From the NCBI GenBank assembly GCA_937136055.1, contig CAKZOD010000088.1, forward strand, positions 27,937 through 91,936: a stretch of DNA of 64,000 bases. The letters run 5' to 3'. Of this stretch, positions 1 to 8,411 are shown piece by piece (position 1 is the stretch's first letter; every line of letters starts with the position of its first letter). The notes beneath the pieces were generated by a model. The model saw only the letters and a program-made list of their open reading frames with translations, ran no database searches and was not told where the DNA came from. Origin of the DNA: an uncultured Oceanospirillaceae bacterium (GTDB lineage: Bacteria > Pseudomonadota > Gammaproteobacteria > Pseudomonadales > Balneatricaceae). Both the position numbers and the translations under genes were made by a program.

Positions 1-479
1 ATAAGTTTAGCTTGAGCATCATCAATACGCACAGCCAGTTCATTAGGTGCAAAGCCGCCAAATACCACGGAATGAACCGCGCCAATACGGGCACAAGCAA
101 GCATCGCAACAGCAGCTTCAACCACCATCGGCATATAAATAATGACTCGATCGCCTTTTTCTATGCCAATGCGCTGCATCGCTCCGGCGAACGTGCTCAC
201 TTGCTGCTGTAGCTGGCTGTAAGTAATACTGCGCTTGGCGTTAGTAGCAGGTGAATCAAAATAGAACGCAACTTGATCGCCACGGCCTTGCTCTACATGA
301 TAATCAACCGCTAAGTAGCAAGTATTAATATGCCCATCTTCAAACCACTGATAGCTGTTATCTGGCTGAAATGAAAGCCCCTTAGAAGGCGCTTGAAACC
401 AAGATAATTGCTGTGATTCTTTTAACCAGTATTCACTTGAATTTTGTAGTGATTGAGCATATTGCGCGCTGTATTCCAT
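1..479 (-). CDS. prpE: Propionyl-CoA synthetase-like acyl-CoA ligase (N-terminal part, runs off window)
   Basis: The minus strand is open from an ATG at 479 to the window edge, giving about 159 residues of an AMP-forming acyl-CoA synthetase. The N-terminal ACAS-type region begins MEYSAQYAQSL. A run near the truncated end, HSVVFGGFAPNELAVRI, is typical of PrpE/Acs enzymes. PrpE activates propionate to propionyl-CoA; acetate or acrylate are possible alternative substrates. It is the last visible gene of a minus-strand valine degradation run whose end product is propionyl-CoA, which supports the PrpE reading. The C-terminal catalytic lysine region lies outside the window, so substrate assignment is inferred from similarity and context. 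Confidence 0.82.
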   Translation of the reverse strand, partial: MEYSAQYAQSLQNSSEYWLKESQQLSWFQAPSKGLSFQPDNSYQWFEDGHINTCYLAVDYHVEQGRGDQVAFYFDSPATNAKRSITYSQLQQQVSTFAGAMQRIGIEKGDRVIIYMPMVVEAAVAMLACARIGAVHSVVFGGFAPNELAVRIDDAQAKL

Positions 480-704
480 GTTAGCTCCACGGTGATTGTC
501 GTTATAGCGAACCGCACTAGTCAATCTGCTTTTGCTTTAGTACATCCTACAAGAAAATAGCGATTTGAAAGTGGGATCTATTTTTATTGTTAACAAAATT
601 AATCATAAACAAACATATTCATCTGATAGCTTTATACTAATCAAGCTATTGTCGACAATACATAGTGCTTTAGTCGTAAATGTTAAAGGTGAAAATAGTA
701 CACT

Positions 705-772
705 CGAGTGGCGAGTGGCGAGTGGCGAGTGGCGAGTGGCGAGTGGCGAGTGGCGAGTGGCGAGTGGCGAGG
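705..772. repeat. Heptanucleotide tandem repeat, nine perfect copies of CGAGTGG
   Basis: Nine uninterrupted copies of CGAGTGG occupy 705-767, followed by a broken tenth copy (cgagg). The array lies in the 336-bp gap between mmsB and the prpE-like gene. Translated in one frame it yields a repeating WRVASGE peptide, but no credible gene contains it. Heptamer arrays of this kind resemble the short tandemly repeated sequences known in other bacteria, and copy number could vary between strains. Confidence 0.95.
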
Positions 773-804
773 ATAGCTTAGTGATGCATTCACCACTAAG
801 CTAT
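773..804. terminator. Perfect 11-bp stem-loop downstream of mmsB
   Basis: Arms atagcttagtg (773-783) and cactaagctat (794-804) are exact reverse complements around a 10-nt loop, 11 bp beyond the mmsB stop on the minus strand. There is no T tract on the minus side, because the heptamer array follows directly. It may therefore be a weak terminator or an mRNA 3-prime stabiliser rather than a strong intrinsic terminator. Confidence 0.5.
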
Positions 805-815
805 TTGAAATTACA

Positions 816-1703
816 TTATTTTTTATATTGATTGATAATGCTTGAGAAGTCTAAAGCGCCGTTTCCAGCTTGAGAGTGCTCTTTAAACAACTCGTTGGCT
901 TTTGTACCCATTGGCGTTGGAGAACCACTTTGCTCAGAAAGATCCATCGCTAAACCCAGATCCTTCGCCATCAAATCAACTTGGAAACCACCTTGGTAGT
1001 CATTCGATGCCGGTGCATTTTCCATTACACCTGGGTATGGGTTGTACACTTCTAATGCCCAGTTACCGCCAGAGCTCAAACGCATAATTTCAGACAATGC
1101 TTTAGGGTCTAACCCGTTGTTAACTCCCATATTTAGCGCTTCAGAAGTGCCGCTCATCAAAATTGCGAGCAGCATGTTGTTACAGGCTTTTGCAACTTGG
1201 CCACTGCCTTGAACACCTGCATGGAAAATGTTTTTGCCCATGATATCCAAAATAGGCTTTGCCTTTGCAAATTGCTGTTCGCTAGCGCCTACCATGAATG
1301 ACAATGTACCTGCTGTCGCCCCACCCACACCACCAGAAACGGGCGCATCAATGAAATTAAGCCCTTGCTCTTGTGCTGAGTTAGCAACACTTTTAGCGGT
1401 GTGCGCATCAATGGTCGAAGAATCGATGACTAAGGCATCTTTAGAGACGTGATCAAACAATGGCTGATCACCTGTGACATATAAGCCTTGCACATGTTTA
1501 CCTGCCGGTAGCATGCTGATGACAAATTCAGCACCTTTTACCGCATCAACCGCAGAAGAAGCCGCACTCGCACCTGCTTCTTGTAAAGCTTGCATTGCTT
1601 GTTCAGATAGATCAAAGACAGCCACATCGTGACCGGCTTTAACCAAGTTGATTGCCATAGGACCGCCCATGTTACCCAGTCCAATAAAACCTATCTTAGC
1701 CAT
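816..1703 (-). CDS. mmsB: 3-hydroxyisobutyrate dehydrogenase
   Basis: This is a 295-residue NAD(P)-dependent beta-hydroxyacid dehydrogenase that oxidises 3-hydroxyisobutyrate to methylmalonate semialdehyde in valine catabolism. The N-terminus carries the family signature IGFIGLGNMGGPMA (Rossmann glycine motif). A second signature, DAPVSGGVGGATAGTLSFM, and a catalytic-lysine region (GSGQVAKACNNML) follow. Length matches MmsB/HIBADH (about 295). The ATG at 1703 is preceded by AGGA about 9 nt upstream. It lies 111 bp after the hydrolase gene, and its product is the substrate of MmsA at 5.2-6.7 kb, so the whole branch is encoded here. Confidence 0.95.
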   Translation of the reverse strand: MAKIGFIGLGNMGGPMAINLVKAGHDVAVFDLSEQAMQALQEAGASAASSAVDAVKGAEFVISMLPAGKHVQGLYVTGDQPLFDHVSKDALVIDSSTIDAHTAKSVANSAQEQGLNFIDAPVSGGVGGATAGTLSFMVGASEQQFAKAKPILDIMGKNIFHAGVQGSGQVAKACNNMLLAILMSGTSEALNMGVNNGLDPKALSEIMRLSSGGNWALEVYNPYPGVMENAPASNDYQGGFQVDLMAKDLGLAMDLSEQSGSPTPMGTKANELFKEHSQAGNGALDFSSIINQYKK

Positions 1704-1814
1704 AATTGTGAATCCTATTTGTATTTCAAACGTTGCCCCGAAGAAACAGTCAAATACTGAGCACTGTATTCGGGTTTATTATTTTTTACTCAGAAATAGC
1801 CTGAGCGTTGTAAA

Positions 1815-2915
1815 TTACATGTCTGCTAGCGGACTAACTGGCCAAGGCGAACTAAACATCTGATCGAGAAACGCATCTGTCACCTCTTCAACCTGTTTAA
1901 ACTGCCAGTTAGGCTTGCCGTCTTTATCGACCAGTAAAGCCCTTATTCCTTCTGCAATTTCACCAATGGCACAGCATTGTGTTGAAAGTGCTAACTCAGA
2001 AATAAAGACTTCTTTTAATGAATAGTGCTTGGCTGCGTAAAACTGTCGATAAATCATCGCAATCGACATAGGGCTGCCATGAGCAATAGCTTTTTGCGCT
2101 TTAATCAACCATTTATCATCTGTTTCAAGTGCTGTGATATTACTCATCAATTCAACAGCATTATCGACATCCGTTAGCTGTTCAATTAAATCATAGTGCT
2201 CCCGCACGAGTGAATGCTGGTTACTTGTAGCACTGCTAGCCTCTAGAGGTCGCAAAATTGCATTGATGATATCCCCTGCCATTTCAGTGTCTTGCCAGTT
2301 AGCACTGAGCAACCCAGACATGAATGCATCTTTTTGCGTGTTATCTAATAAGCGATCTGCAATACCGATAAATTTTGCATCAGCAGCGTTAATGCGCTGC
2401 CCTGTAATACCCAAAAACAAGCCGCTGCGCCCAGGAGCTCGATTTAAAAACCAACTCGCGCCCACATCAGGATATAGACCAATCGTTACCTCTGGCATTG
2501 CAACCATGGTTGTTTCAGTGGCAATGCGGTGCGAACAACCTGATAACAGGCCTAAACCGCCACCCATCACAATACCTGCTCCCCAGGCAATAATAGGCTT
2601 AGGATAAGTGTGTATTTGATAATCTAAGTGGTATTCCTTAGTAAAATAACGACCGGCAAATTCCACCCCTGAAGGCTCTTGAAGTGCATGATAAAGGCTA
2701 ACCACATCGCCACCGGCACAAAACGCTTTCTCACCTACACTGTCTAAAATAATCGCTGCGATGCTATCATCATTGCGGTATTGCTCTAGAGCAGGGGCGA
2801 TTAGCTCAATCATTTCATAAGCTAAAGCGTTCAATGCGCGCTCAGCATTTAACGTAATTTCAACGATCTTTTTGCCACAGGCGGTAGGATGTTCTTTAAA
2901 TATCACGCAACTCAC
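1815..2915 (-). CDS. 3-hydroxyisobutyryl-CoA hydrolase (enoyl-CoA hydratase superfamily)
   Basis: A member of the crotonase superfamily of the HIBCH type, releasing 3-hydroxyisobutyrate and CoA from 3-hydroxyisobutyryl-CoA. Visible motifs are the oxyanion-hole region CAGGDVVSLY, MGGGLGLLSG, and the HIBCH-type block MPEVTIGLYPDVGASWF. About 366 residues matches the hydrolase, which is longer than true hydratases (about 260). The frame extends to an ATG at 2939, but the GTG at 2915 has AGAGGA six bases upstream while that ATG has no ribosome site, so GTG is preferred. It starts 37 bp after the preceding enoyl-CoA hydratase gene ends. Confidence 0.88.
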   Translation of the reverse strand: MSCVIFKEHPTACGKKIVEITLNAERALNALAYEMIELIAPALEQYRNDDSIAAIILDSVGEKAFCAGGDVVSLYHALQEPSGVEFAGRYFTKEYHLDYQIHTYPKPIIAWGAGIVMGGGLGLLSGCSHRIATETTMVAMPEVTIGLYPDVGASWFLNRAPGRSGLFLGITGQRINAADAKFIGIADRLLDNTQKDAFMSGLLSANWQDTEMAGDIINAILRPLEASSATSNQHSLVREHYDLIEQLTDVDNAVELMSNITALETDDKWLIKAQKAIAHGSPMSIAMIYRQFYAAKHYSLKEVFISELALSTQCCAIGEIAEGIRALLVDKDGKPNWQFKQVEEVTDAFLDQMFSSPWPVSPLADM

Positions 2916-2951
2916 AAGCTTTCCTCTCTTAATCACCATTTATTCAATGGA

Positions 2952-3737
2952 TTATTTGTTTTTCCAAACCGCTGGGCGCTTTTCTAAAAACGCTGCAACA
3001 CCTTCTTGCTGATCTTCTGTATGGAACAGATCAACGAATAATTCACGCTCTAAAATATACCCTTGCTCCCAAGTACGCGTGCGGTTTGATTGAATCAAGG
3101 TCTTGCAAGCAGCAACAGCTTTCGGGCTTTGTAAAGCCACTTGCTCAGCCAACTCAAAAGCGCGCTCAAAGCCGCAGCCATTTTCGACCTGCTCTTCTAC
3201 TAAGCCAATGCGCAGTGCAGTCGGTGCATCGACGCGCTGGCCACATAGAATCATTTTCTTCGCCCAGCCTTCGCCTACCAACATGGTCAAGTTTTGAGTG
3301 CCACCAGCACAAGGCAAAATACCCACTTTCGCTTCAGGCAAAGCCATAACCGCTTTTTCTTCTGCCACACGAATATCACAAGCTAGAGCAACTTCTAAAC
3401 CGCCGCCCATTGCCCAGCCATTGACCGCGGCAATAGACACGCCTCTAAACTGAGTTAGCACGTAAAACGCTTCCCCAAAATATTTCGCCATATCACGGGC
3501 ATTCGCTAAATCACCATCGGCAAATAGATTTAAATCTGCGCCTGCACTAAAAAACTTATCACTCGCAGAAGTGATCACTAACGCATATATTTCACTGTCT
3601 GCATTTAAGTCATTAACGATATTAATTAGGCCGATTAAGCTCTCTTTATTCCACGTATTGGCAGGCAGGTTGTTTAAGGTTAATACAGCAACATTGCCGC
3701 GTTTTTCTAGCTGTAAGGTATCTGGGTAATTATTCAT
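2952..3737 (-). CDS. Enoyl-CoA hydratase (probable methacrylyl-CoA hydratase of valine degradation)
   Basis: A crotonase-fold enzyme of about 261 residues, the usual hydratase length. It contains SAGADLNLFADGD, the oxyanion-hole stretch AMGGGLEVALACDIRVA, and PEAKVGILPCAGGTQ with the second catalytic acid region. The ATG at 3737 (MNNYPDTLQ) is chosen over an upstream in-frame ATG at 3788, because alignment-quality sequence begins there and a GAG-type ribosome site precedes it. Lying between the acyl-CoA dehydrogenase and the hydrolase, it most likely hydrates methacrylyl-CoA. A broader role in beta-oxidation cannot be excluded. Confidence 0.88.
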   Translation of the reverse strand: MNNYPDTLQLEKRGNVAVLTLNNLPANTWNKESLIGLINIVNDLNADSEIYALVITSASDKFFSAGADLNLFADGDLANARDMAKYFGEAFYVLTQFRGVSIAAVNGWAMGGGLEVALACDIRVAEEKAVMALPEAKVGILPCAGGTQNLTMLVGEGWAKKMILCGQRVDAPTALRIGLVEEQVENGCGFERAFELAEQVALQSPKAVAACKTLIQSNRTRTWEQGYILERELFVDLFHTEDQQEGVAAFLEKRPAVWKNK

Positions 3738-3816
3738 TCGTGTGCTCTTTTTATAATCGTTATCGTAAACAATACAACAGTTGCTCAATTGCTAAAGCCG
3801 CTATTTGTGTGAAAGC

Positions 3817-4974
3817 TTAAAGAATTTGATTGGTTTCTTCTATTAATACTCTGCGCGCAATTATCACGTTCATAATTTCGTTGGTGCCCTCAAGAATGCG
3901 GTGCACCCTAGCATCACGCAGGTAGCGCTCTAATGGGTATTCTTTCATATAGCCATTGCCGCCAAATATTTGTAGGGCTTCATCGCAAATGACATAACAA
4001 GCATCTGTCGCAAAACGCTTAGCCATGGCGCAGTAAGTACTTTTGTCGGGGTGATTGTTATCTAGTTTTGATGCGGCCAATCGCACCATTTGGCGTGCTG
4101 CCACAAGATCTGTACTCATTTTTGCAACTTTAAACTGCAGCGCTTGAAAACTTGCTAATTCACGGCCAAATTGTTTGCGCTCGTGTAAATAGGCAATCGC
4201 ATAATTTAGCGCTGCTTGTGCAGTTCCCACTGAGCAAGTAGCGATGTTGACACGGCCACCATCAAGCCCTTGCATGGCAATTTTAAAGCCTTCACCCAGT
4301 TTGCCCAGCAAATCGATTTCGCGCACTTGTACATCTTCAAAAGTGATCATACGGGTAGGCTGAGAGTTCCAACCCATTTTTTGCTCTTTTCGCCCGTAGC
4401 TAATTCCCGGGCTATCTGCAGCTACCGCAAATGCCGAAATACCTTTGGCACCTTCATCGCTAGTACGCGCCATTACTAATAAAAGATCAGTGGAACCAGC
4501 ACCTGAAATAAATACTTTTGAGCCATTGATGATGTATTTGTCACCAACTTTTTTGGCGGTTGTTTTTAATGATGCCGCATCTGATCCCGCATTGGGCTCT
4601 GTTAAACAGTATGAACCCAGCTTTTCACCACTACTGAGTGCTTCACTCCATTGCGCTTTTGTTTGCTCAGAACCAAAGGTGCTCAACATCCAGCTAACCA
4701 TGTTGTGAATAGTAATATAAGCAGTTGTCGAGGTGCAGCCTATGGCCATTTGCTCAAAGACGATGCTGGAATCTAAGCGTGGTAATCCTAAACCGCCACC
4801 AGATTCTGGTGTGTAAAGACCACAAAGTCCCATTTCTCCCGCTTTTTTTAATACATCAACAGGGAAATGCTGCTCTTCGTCCCAAGTAGCTGCGAGCGGT
4901 GCTAACTCTTTCTCAGCAAACGCTTTGGCCATGTCACTAAAAGCTATTTGATCTTCGTTAAGTTCAAAATCCAT
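3817..4974 (-). CDS. Acyl-CoA dehydrogenase, isobutyryl-CoA type
   Basis: A 385-residue flavoprotein with the ordinary acyl-CoA dehydrogenase layout: helical N-domain, FAD/substrate motifs (YCLTEPNAGSDAASL, WNSQPTRMITFEDV) and a C-terminal helical domain. The catalytic glutamate lies in ILEGTNEI near residue 365. It should oxidise isobutyryl-CoA to methacrylyl-CoA, passing electrons to ETF. The substrate assignment rests on its position between mmsA and the hydratase and on overall similarity to the ACAD8 branch; 2-methylbutyryl-CoA is an alternative. The start ATG at 4974 directly precedes MDFELNEDQ, the usual family start. Confidence 0.9.
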   Translation of the reverse strand: MDFELNEDQIAFSDMAKAFAEKELAPLAATWDEEQHFPVDVLKKAGEMGLCGLYTPESGGGLGLPRLDSSIVFEQMAIGCTSTTAYITIHNMVSWMLSTFGSEQTKAQWSEALSSGEKLGSYCLTEPNAGSDAASLKTTAKKVGDKYIINGSKVFISGAGSTDLLLVMARTSDEGAKGISAFAVAADSPGISYGRKEQKMGWNSQPTRMITFEDVQVREIDLLGKLGEGFKIAMQGLDGGRVNIATCSVGTAQAALNYAIAYLHERKQFGRELASFQALQFKVAKMSTDLVAARQMVRLAASKLDNNHPDKSTYCAMAKRFATDACYVICDEALQIFGGNGYMKEYPLERYLRDARVHRILEGTNEIMNVIIARRVLIEETNQIL

Positions 4975-5194
4975 ATCACTCTACCCTGTTGTTATTGTTG
5001 AGGTATCACATCGCTGATGAATTATCTCAGCAGCGTGCAAAATAGGTACGCCATACAATACCTTACACTTTTTATTATTAATATAAGCTTTTAGTATCGG
5101 TAGTTTAAATTGAAAGCGGCCTGCGCATTGATAATGTAAAGATTACCCGCAACAAGCCACTTTGTATCCAAGAAGTTAGAGACTCTTACTTCAT

Positions 5195-6688
5195 TTACTT
5201 CATTGTAATAGTGGTATTCACACCGGTATCGATATCATCTTCAAACCAGCGCGCAGTGATAGTCTTAGTTTCGGTGTAGAACTTAATCGCCTGCTTACCG
5301 TAAGCATGCTGATCACCGTAGAAAGACTTTCTCCAGCCTGTGAATGAGAACATCGGCAAAGGCACAGGTACAGGTACGTTTACGCCAACGTTACCGACTT
5401 TGATTTCATGCTGGTATTTACGTGCTGCAGCACCTGAAGATGTGAAGATAGAAGTGCCGTTACCGTATGGGTTTTCATTGATAAGCGCAATCGCTTCTTC
5501 AAGGGTATCAACTTCAATCGTCACTAGAACTGGGCCAAAGATTTCTTCTTTGTAGATAGACATATCAGTGGTGACATCGGTGAACATAGTCGGTCCAACG
5601 AAGTTGCCGTTTTCAAGGCCTTCAACAACCACATCTGACCCATCCAGTACGCAGTTAGCCCCTTCTTCTTTACCTTGTTCGATAAACTTAAGCACACGTG
5701 CCTTTGCCTGTGGTGTGATTTGCGGACCGTAGCCAGCTTCTGGATCATCCCAAGCACCTGGACGTACTTGTGAAAGTGCCGTTTTAATCTCTGGAATAAG
5801 CTTTTTAGATTCACCGACAAAAACGGCGACTGATATAGCCATGCAGCGCTGACCTGCAGCACCCACTGATGCACCCGCAATATTGTTAACAACTTGCTTT
5901 TGAGCTGCATCTGGCATGATAACCATGTGGTTTTTAGCACCGGCAAACGCTTGTACGCGCTTCATGTGATCAGAACCGGTACGGTAAATGTATTCACCGA
6001 CATCGCAAGATCCAACAAATGAGATTGCAGGTAAATCAGGGTGAACAAGCAGCTGCTGTACCACTTCTTTGCCGCCATTTAATACTTGTAAAACACCTTT
6101 AGGCGCACCCGCTTCCATGAATAATTCAGCTAGGCGAATCGGCGTTAATGGATTGTGCTCTGATGGCTTCAAAATGAAAGTGTTACCGCAAGCAATTGCC
6201 ATTGGGAACATCCATAATGGAATCATCGCTGGGAAGTTGAAAGGCGTAATACCTACGCACACACCTAAAGGCTGAGTGAAGCTGTAGCAATCAATTTTAC
6301 GTGCGACATTTTCTAGTGTCTCACCCATTGATAAAGATGCAACGTTGGCAGCGTGCTCAACAACTTCAATACCACGCCATACATCGCCCATCGCATCTGC
6401 AAATGTTTTACCTGATTCTTGTGACAAAATTGTCGCAATTTCTTCTTGATGAGTTTTTAGTAGTGCTTGGTAATTAAGCATCAAGCGCGCTCTATCACCG
6501 ACTGATTTTTCTTTCCATATTTCAAATGCTTCTTTAGCAGTCTCGATGGCAAGGTTAACTTCTGCATCTGTTGCGCAAGGTACTTGAGCAATAACCTCTT
6601 GATTCGCAGGATTTGTCACATCAATTAATTGAGTGCTCTGGCTGGTGATGAATTCACCGTTTATTAACAATGGTACTTGATGCGTCAT
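5195..6688 (-). CDS. mmsA: Methylmalonate-semialdehyde dehydrogenase (CoA-acylating)
   Basis: An aldehyde dehydrogenase superfamily enzyme of about 497 residues converting methylmalonate semialdehyde to propionyl-CoA. The nucleophile is Cys282 in [11 protein letters not shown], a motif specific to MmsA/Iol[18 protein letters not shown] is also characteristic. The frame reaches 6745, but the ATG at 6688 (MTHQVPLL) has GGGAAA upstream and matches the family start. It is the first gene of the minus-strand valine cluster and diverges from an AraC regulator 140 bp away, so this intergenic region is the probable control point. Confidence 0.95.
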   Translation of the reverse strand: MTHQVPLLINGEFITSQSTQLIDVTNPANQEVIAQVPCATDAEVNLAIETAKEAFEIWKEKSVGDRARLMLNYQALLKTHQEEIATILSQESGKTFADAMGDVWRGIEVVEHAANVASLSMGETLENVARKIDCYSFTQPLGVCVGITPFNFPAMIPLWMFPMAIACGNTFILKPSEHNPLTPIRLAELFMEAGAPKGVLQVLNGGKEVVQQLLVHPDLPAISFVGSCDVGEYIYRTGSDHMKRVQAFAGAKNHMVIMPDAAQKQVVNNIAGASVGAAGQRCMAISVAVFVGESKKLIPEIKTALSQVRPGAWDDPEAGYGPQITPQAKARVLKFIEQGKEEGANCVLDGSDVVVEGLENGNFVGPTMFTDVTTDMSIYKEEIFGPVLVTIEVDTLEEAIALINENPYGNGTSIFTSSGAAARKYQHEIKVGNVGVNVPVPVPLPMFSFTGWRKSFYGDQHAYGKQAIKFYTETKTITARWFEDDIDTGVNTTITMK

Positions 6689-6828
6689 AGTAATTTCCCG
6701 TTCGCTGCATTTAATTATGTTTGTATGATTTGGATTTAACCACAATGACGGGCGACTAAGGATTGATAATCTTGCTCATTTAATGGATTATATTGCGATA
6801 CCTCTCGTCCTTTAGTCTAGGTTTTATT

Positions 6829-7767
6829 ATGAGCCAACTTTCCAACTGGCCACTACCTCCAGGTAGCCATCGCCTTGTAGTACCAAGAACTGTCACTAAA
6901 ACACTGAGCACCAACCCACTTTCATGTGAGCTATACCCCAAGGCATCAGGCTTTTATAAGCAGGCGAATAAACATACTATGTTGCGCCGTATACATGATG
7001 ATAACTTATTAATCTACTGTGTTGCAGGGGCGGGCTCTTTTAGTGTTGAGCAGACACAACACAGCATAGGAAAAGGTGATTTATTAATTCTACCCAGTGG
7101 TGTCCCTCATGCATATCGCGCCAGTGACGATAACCCTTGGAGTATTTACTGGATTCACTTCAGTGGCAGTAAAAGTGATCAATTTATTGATTACCTGCAG
7201 CATCAAAAGCATCATTTAACCATTCCTGTAGGCGTTAACTCCAATTTAATCAATAGCTTTGATTTACTACTTGAGAGTTTACAATCCAGCATTCACTTAT
7301 CTTCTTACATCCATGCAGCTAGCATACTGCGCCAAATATTAACGCATATTCCATTACTTAAGCCTCTAGCTAAAGCGCAACGCCTTTCACATCAGTTTGA
7401 TTTGGAGAGAGTACACGCCATTATGCAATCAAGCTTACACGGCCAACTTAATTTAGAAACACTAGCCAGCAGCGTGAATCTCTCTAAGTTTCATTTTATA
7501 AAGCGCTATAAAGAGCTGACTAACACCACGCCTATCAATTACTTTTTGCATCTTAAAATTGAACGCGCCTGCCATTTATTAGATATATCCACCAAACCCA
7601 TTAAGGAAATCAGCTATAACTTAGGTTATGAAGATACTTACTATTTCTCACGCTTGTTCAAAAAAGTGATGGGCATATCACCTAAACAGTATCGACAAAT
7701 GCGTAACAGTACTTTTCAAAATATTGAAGCAACTCCTGATGCCGATAAAATAGCGAATAAGGTTTAA
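6829..7767 (+). CDS. AraC-family transcriptional regulator, probable mmsA cluster activator
   Basis: A 312-residue regulator with an N-terminal cupin sensor (GAGSFSVEQT, GDLLILPSGVPHAYRA) and a C-terminal double helix-turn-helix of AraC type (LASSVNLSKFHFIKRYKEL and ISYNLGYEDTYYFSRLFKK, ending GISPKQYRQ). It is divergent from mmsA, the arrangement known for the AraC/XylS-family activator MmsR of Pseudomonas. A TTG at 6793 opens the same frame, but the ATG at 6829 is the better start. Role in valine catabolism is inferred from position. Confidence 0.85.
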   Translation: MSQLSNWPLPPGSHRLVVPRTVTKTLSTNPLSCELYPKASGFYKQANKHTMLRRIHDDNLLIYCVAGAGSFSVEQTQHSIGKGDLLILPSGVPHAYRASDDNPWSIYWIHFSGSKSDQFIDYLQHQKHHLTIPVGVNSNLINSFDLLLESLQSSIHLSSYIHAASILRQILTHIPLLKPLAKAQRLSHQFDLERVHAIMQSSLHGQLNLETLASSVNLSKFHFIKRYKELTNTTPINYFLHLKIERACHLLDISTKPIKEISYNLGYEDTYYFSRLFKKVMGISPKQYRQMRNSTFQNIEATPDADKIANKV

Positions 7768-7858
7768 ATTTAATGCATTAAGTTTGACTCTAAAGACAAG
7801 GCTTTTATACTGTGCGCCAGTATGAAAATGCACCTTAATCCACTTGAGAACACTGAAT

Positions 7859-8362
7859 ATGCCGCTAAAACCCGTTGATAAAACACGTTACGGTAAACAT
7901 CTAAAAATTACTTTTTTCGCAATTTGTACGTATTTACTGATCACGGCTCTAGGCGTATCAACCTTGCTCATCGCCCTTGTAGGTAGCGAGGATGGCGGTA
8001 ATTTTTGGTTAAATGTTGCCGGTGTTATTATTGCTGTTTGCGGCTTTGCATTACTTTATCAAAAATTCAACAATCACCCCTTTTTTAGTGAAATCATGTA
8101 TGTCAGAGGCTTAAAAGCTCAGATGAATGCAATTTATCGCAAGCAACGCGCAATTAAAGAAGCTGCTGAACAAGGTGATCCTGTTGCAATGGGTATTTTA
8201 GATTTCAGTTACAGTGCATCACATTTTGTATATTCACTTGATGACAATACCATTACATTGGAAGACCTTGCTAAATCAAAGCGAGAATTACAAGAATGGG
8301 CCGATCAGTATCAAATCACCCAATACCCTGAATATGATGCAGCGCTATTGAAAAACTATTAA
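7859..8362 (+). CDS. DUF3087 family membrane protein
   Basis: A 167-residue protein with two predicted transmembrane helices in its first 75 residues (ITFFAICTYLLITALGVSTL and FWLNVAGVIIAVCGFALL), followed by a soluble, charged C-terminal region. Sequence and length fit the DUF3087 family of marine gammaproteobacteria; no function is known. The ATG at 7859 is preferred over an in-frame TTG at 7844. It is a single-gene unit converging on the TRAP operon, with a hairpin overlapping its stop codon. Confidence 0.75.
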   Translation: MPLKPVDKTRYGKHLKITFFAICTYLLITALGVSTLLIALVGSEDGGNFWLNVAGVIIAVCGFALLYQKFNNHPFFSEIMYVRGLKAQMNAIYRKQRAIKEAAEQGDPVAMGILDFSYSASHFVYSLDDNTITLEDLAKSKRELQEWADQYQITQYPEYDAALLKNY

Positions 8363-8376
8363 TGTTTTTCAATAGC
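8344..8376. terminator. Perfect 13-bp hairpin overlapping the DUF3087 stop codon
   Basis: Arms gctattgaaaaac (8344-8356) and gtttttcaatagc (8364-8376) are exact reverse complements around a 7-nt loop that includes the TAA stop. It lies between the convergent DUF3087 and TRAP permease genes and can fold on either transcript, so it probably acts as a bidirectional terminator. Confidence 0.6.
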
Positions 8377-8411
8377 ATTAAAAACAAACCACTGCTGTGA
8401 TATTTATTGCA

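Noticed and set aside
705..767. CRISPR-like array
   Set aside because: The units are 7 bp and directly contiguous with no spacers, so it is a simple tandem repeat.
565..831. 88-codon open frame containing repeated WRVASGE
   Set aside because: The repeat peptide is only a reading of the CGAGTGG heptamer array; the frame overlaps the mmsB 3-prime end and has no ribosome site or conserved start.
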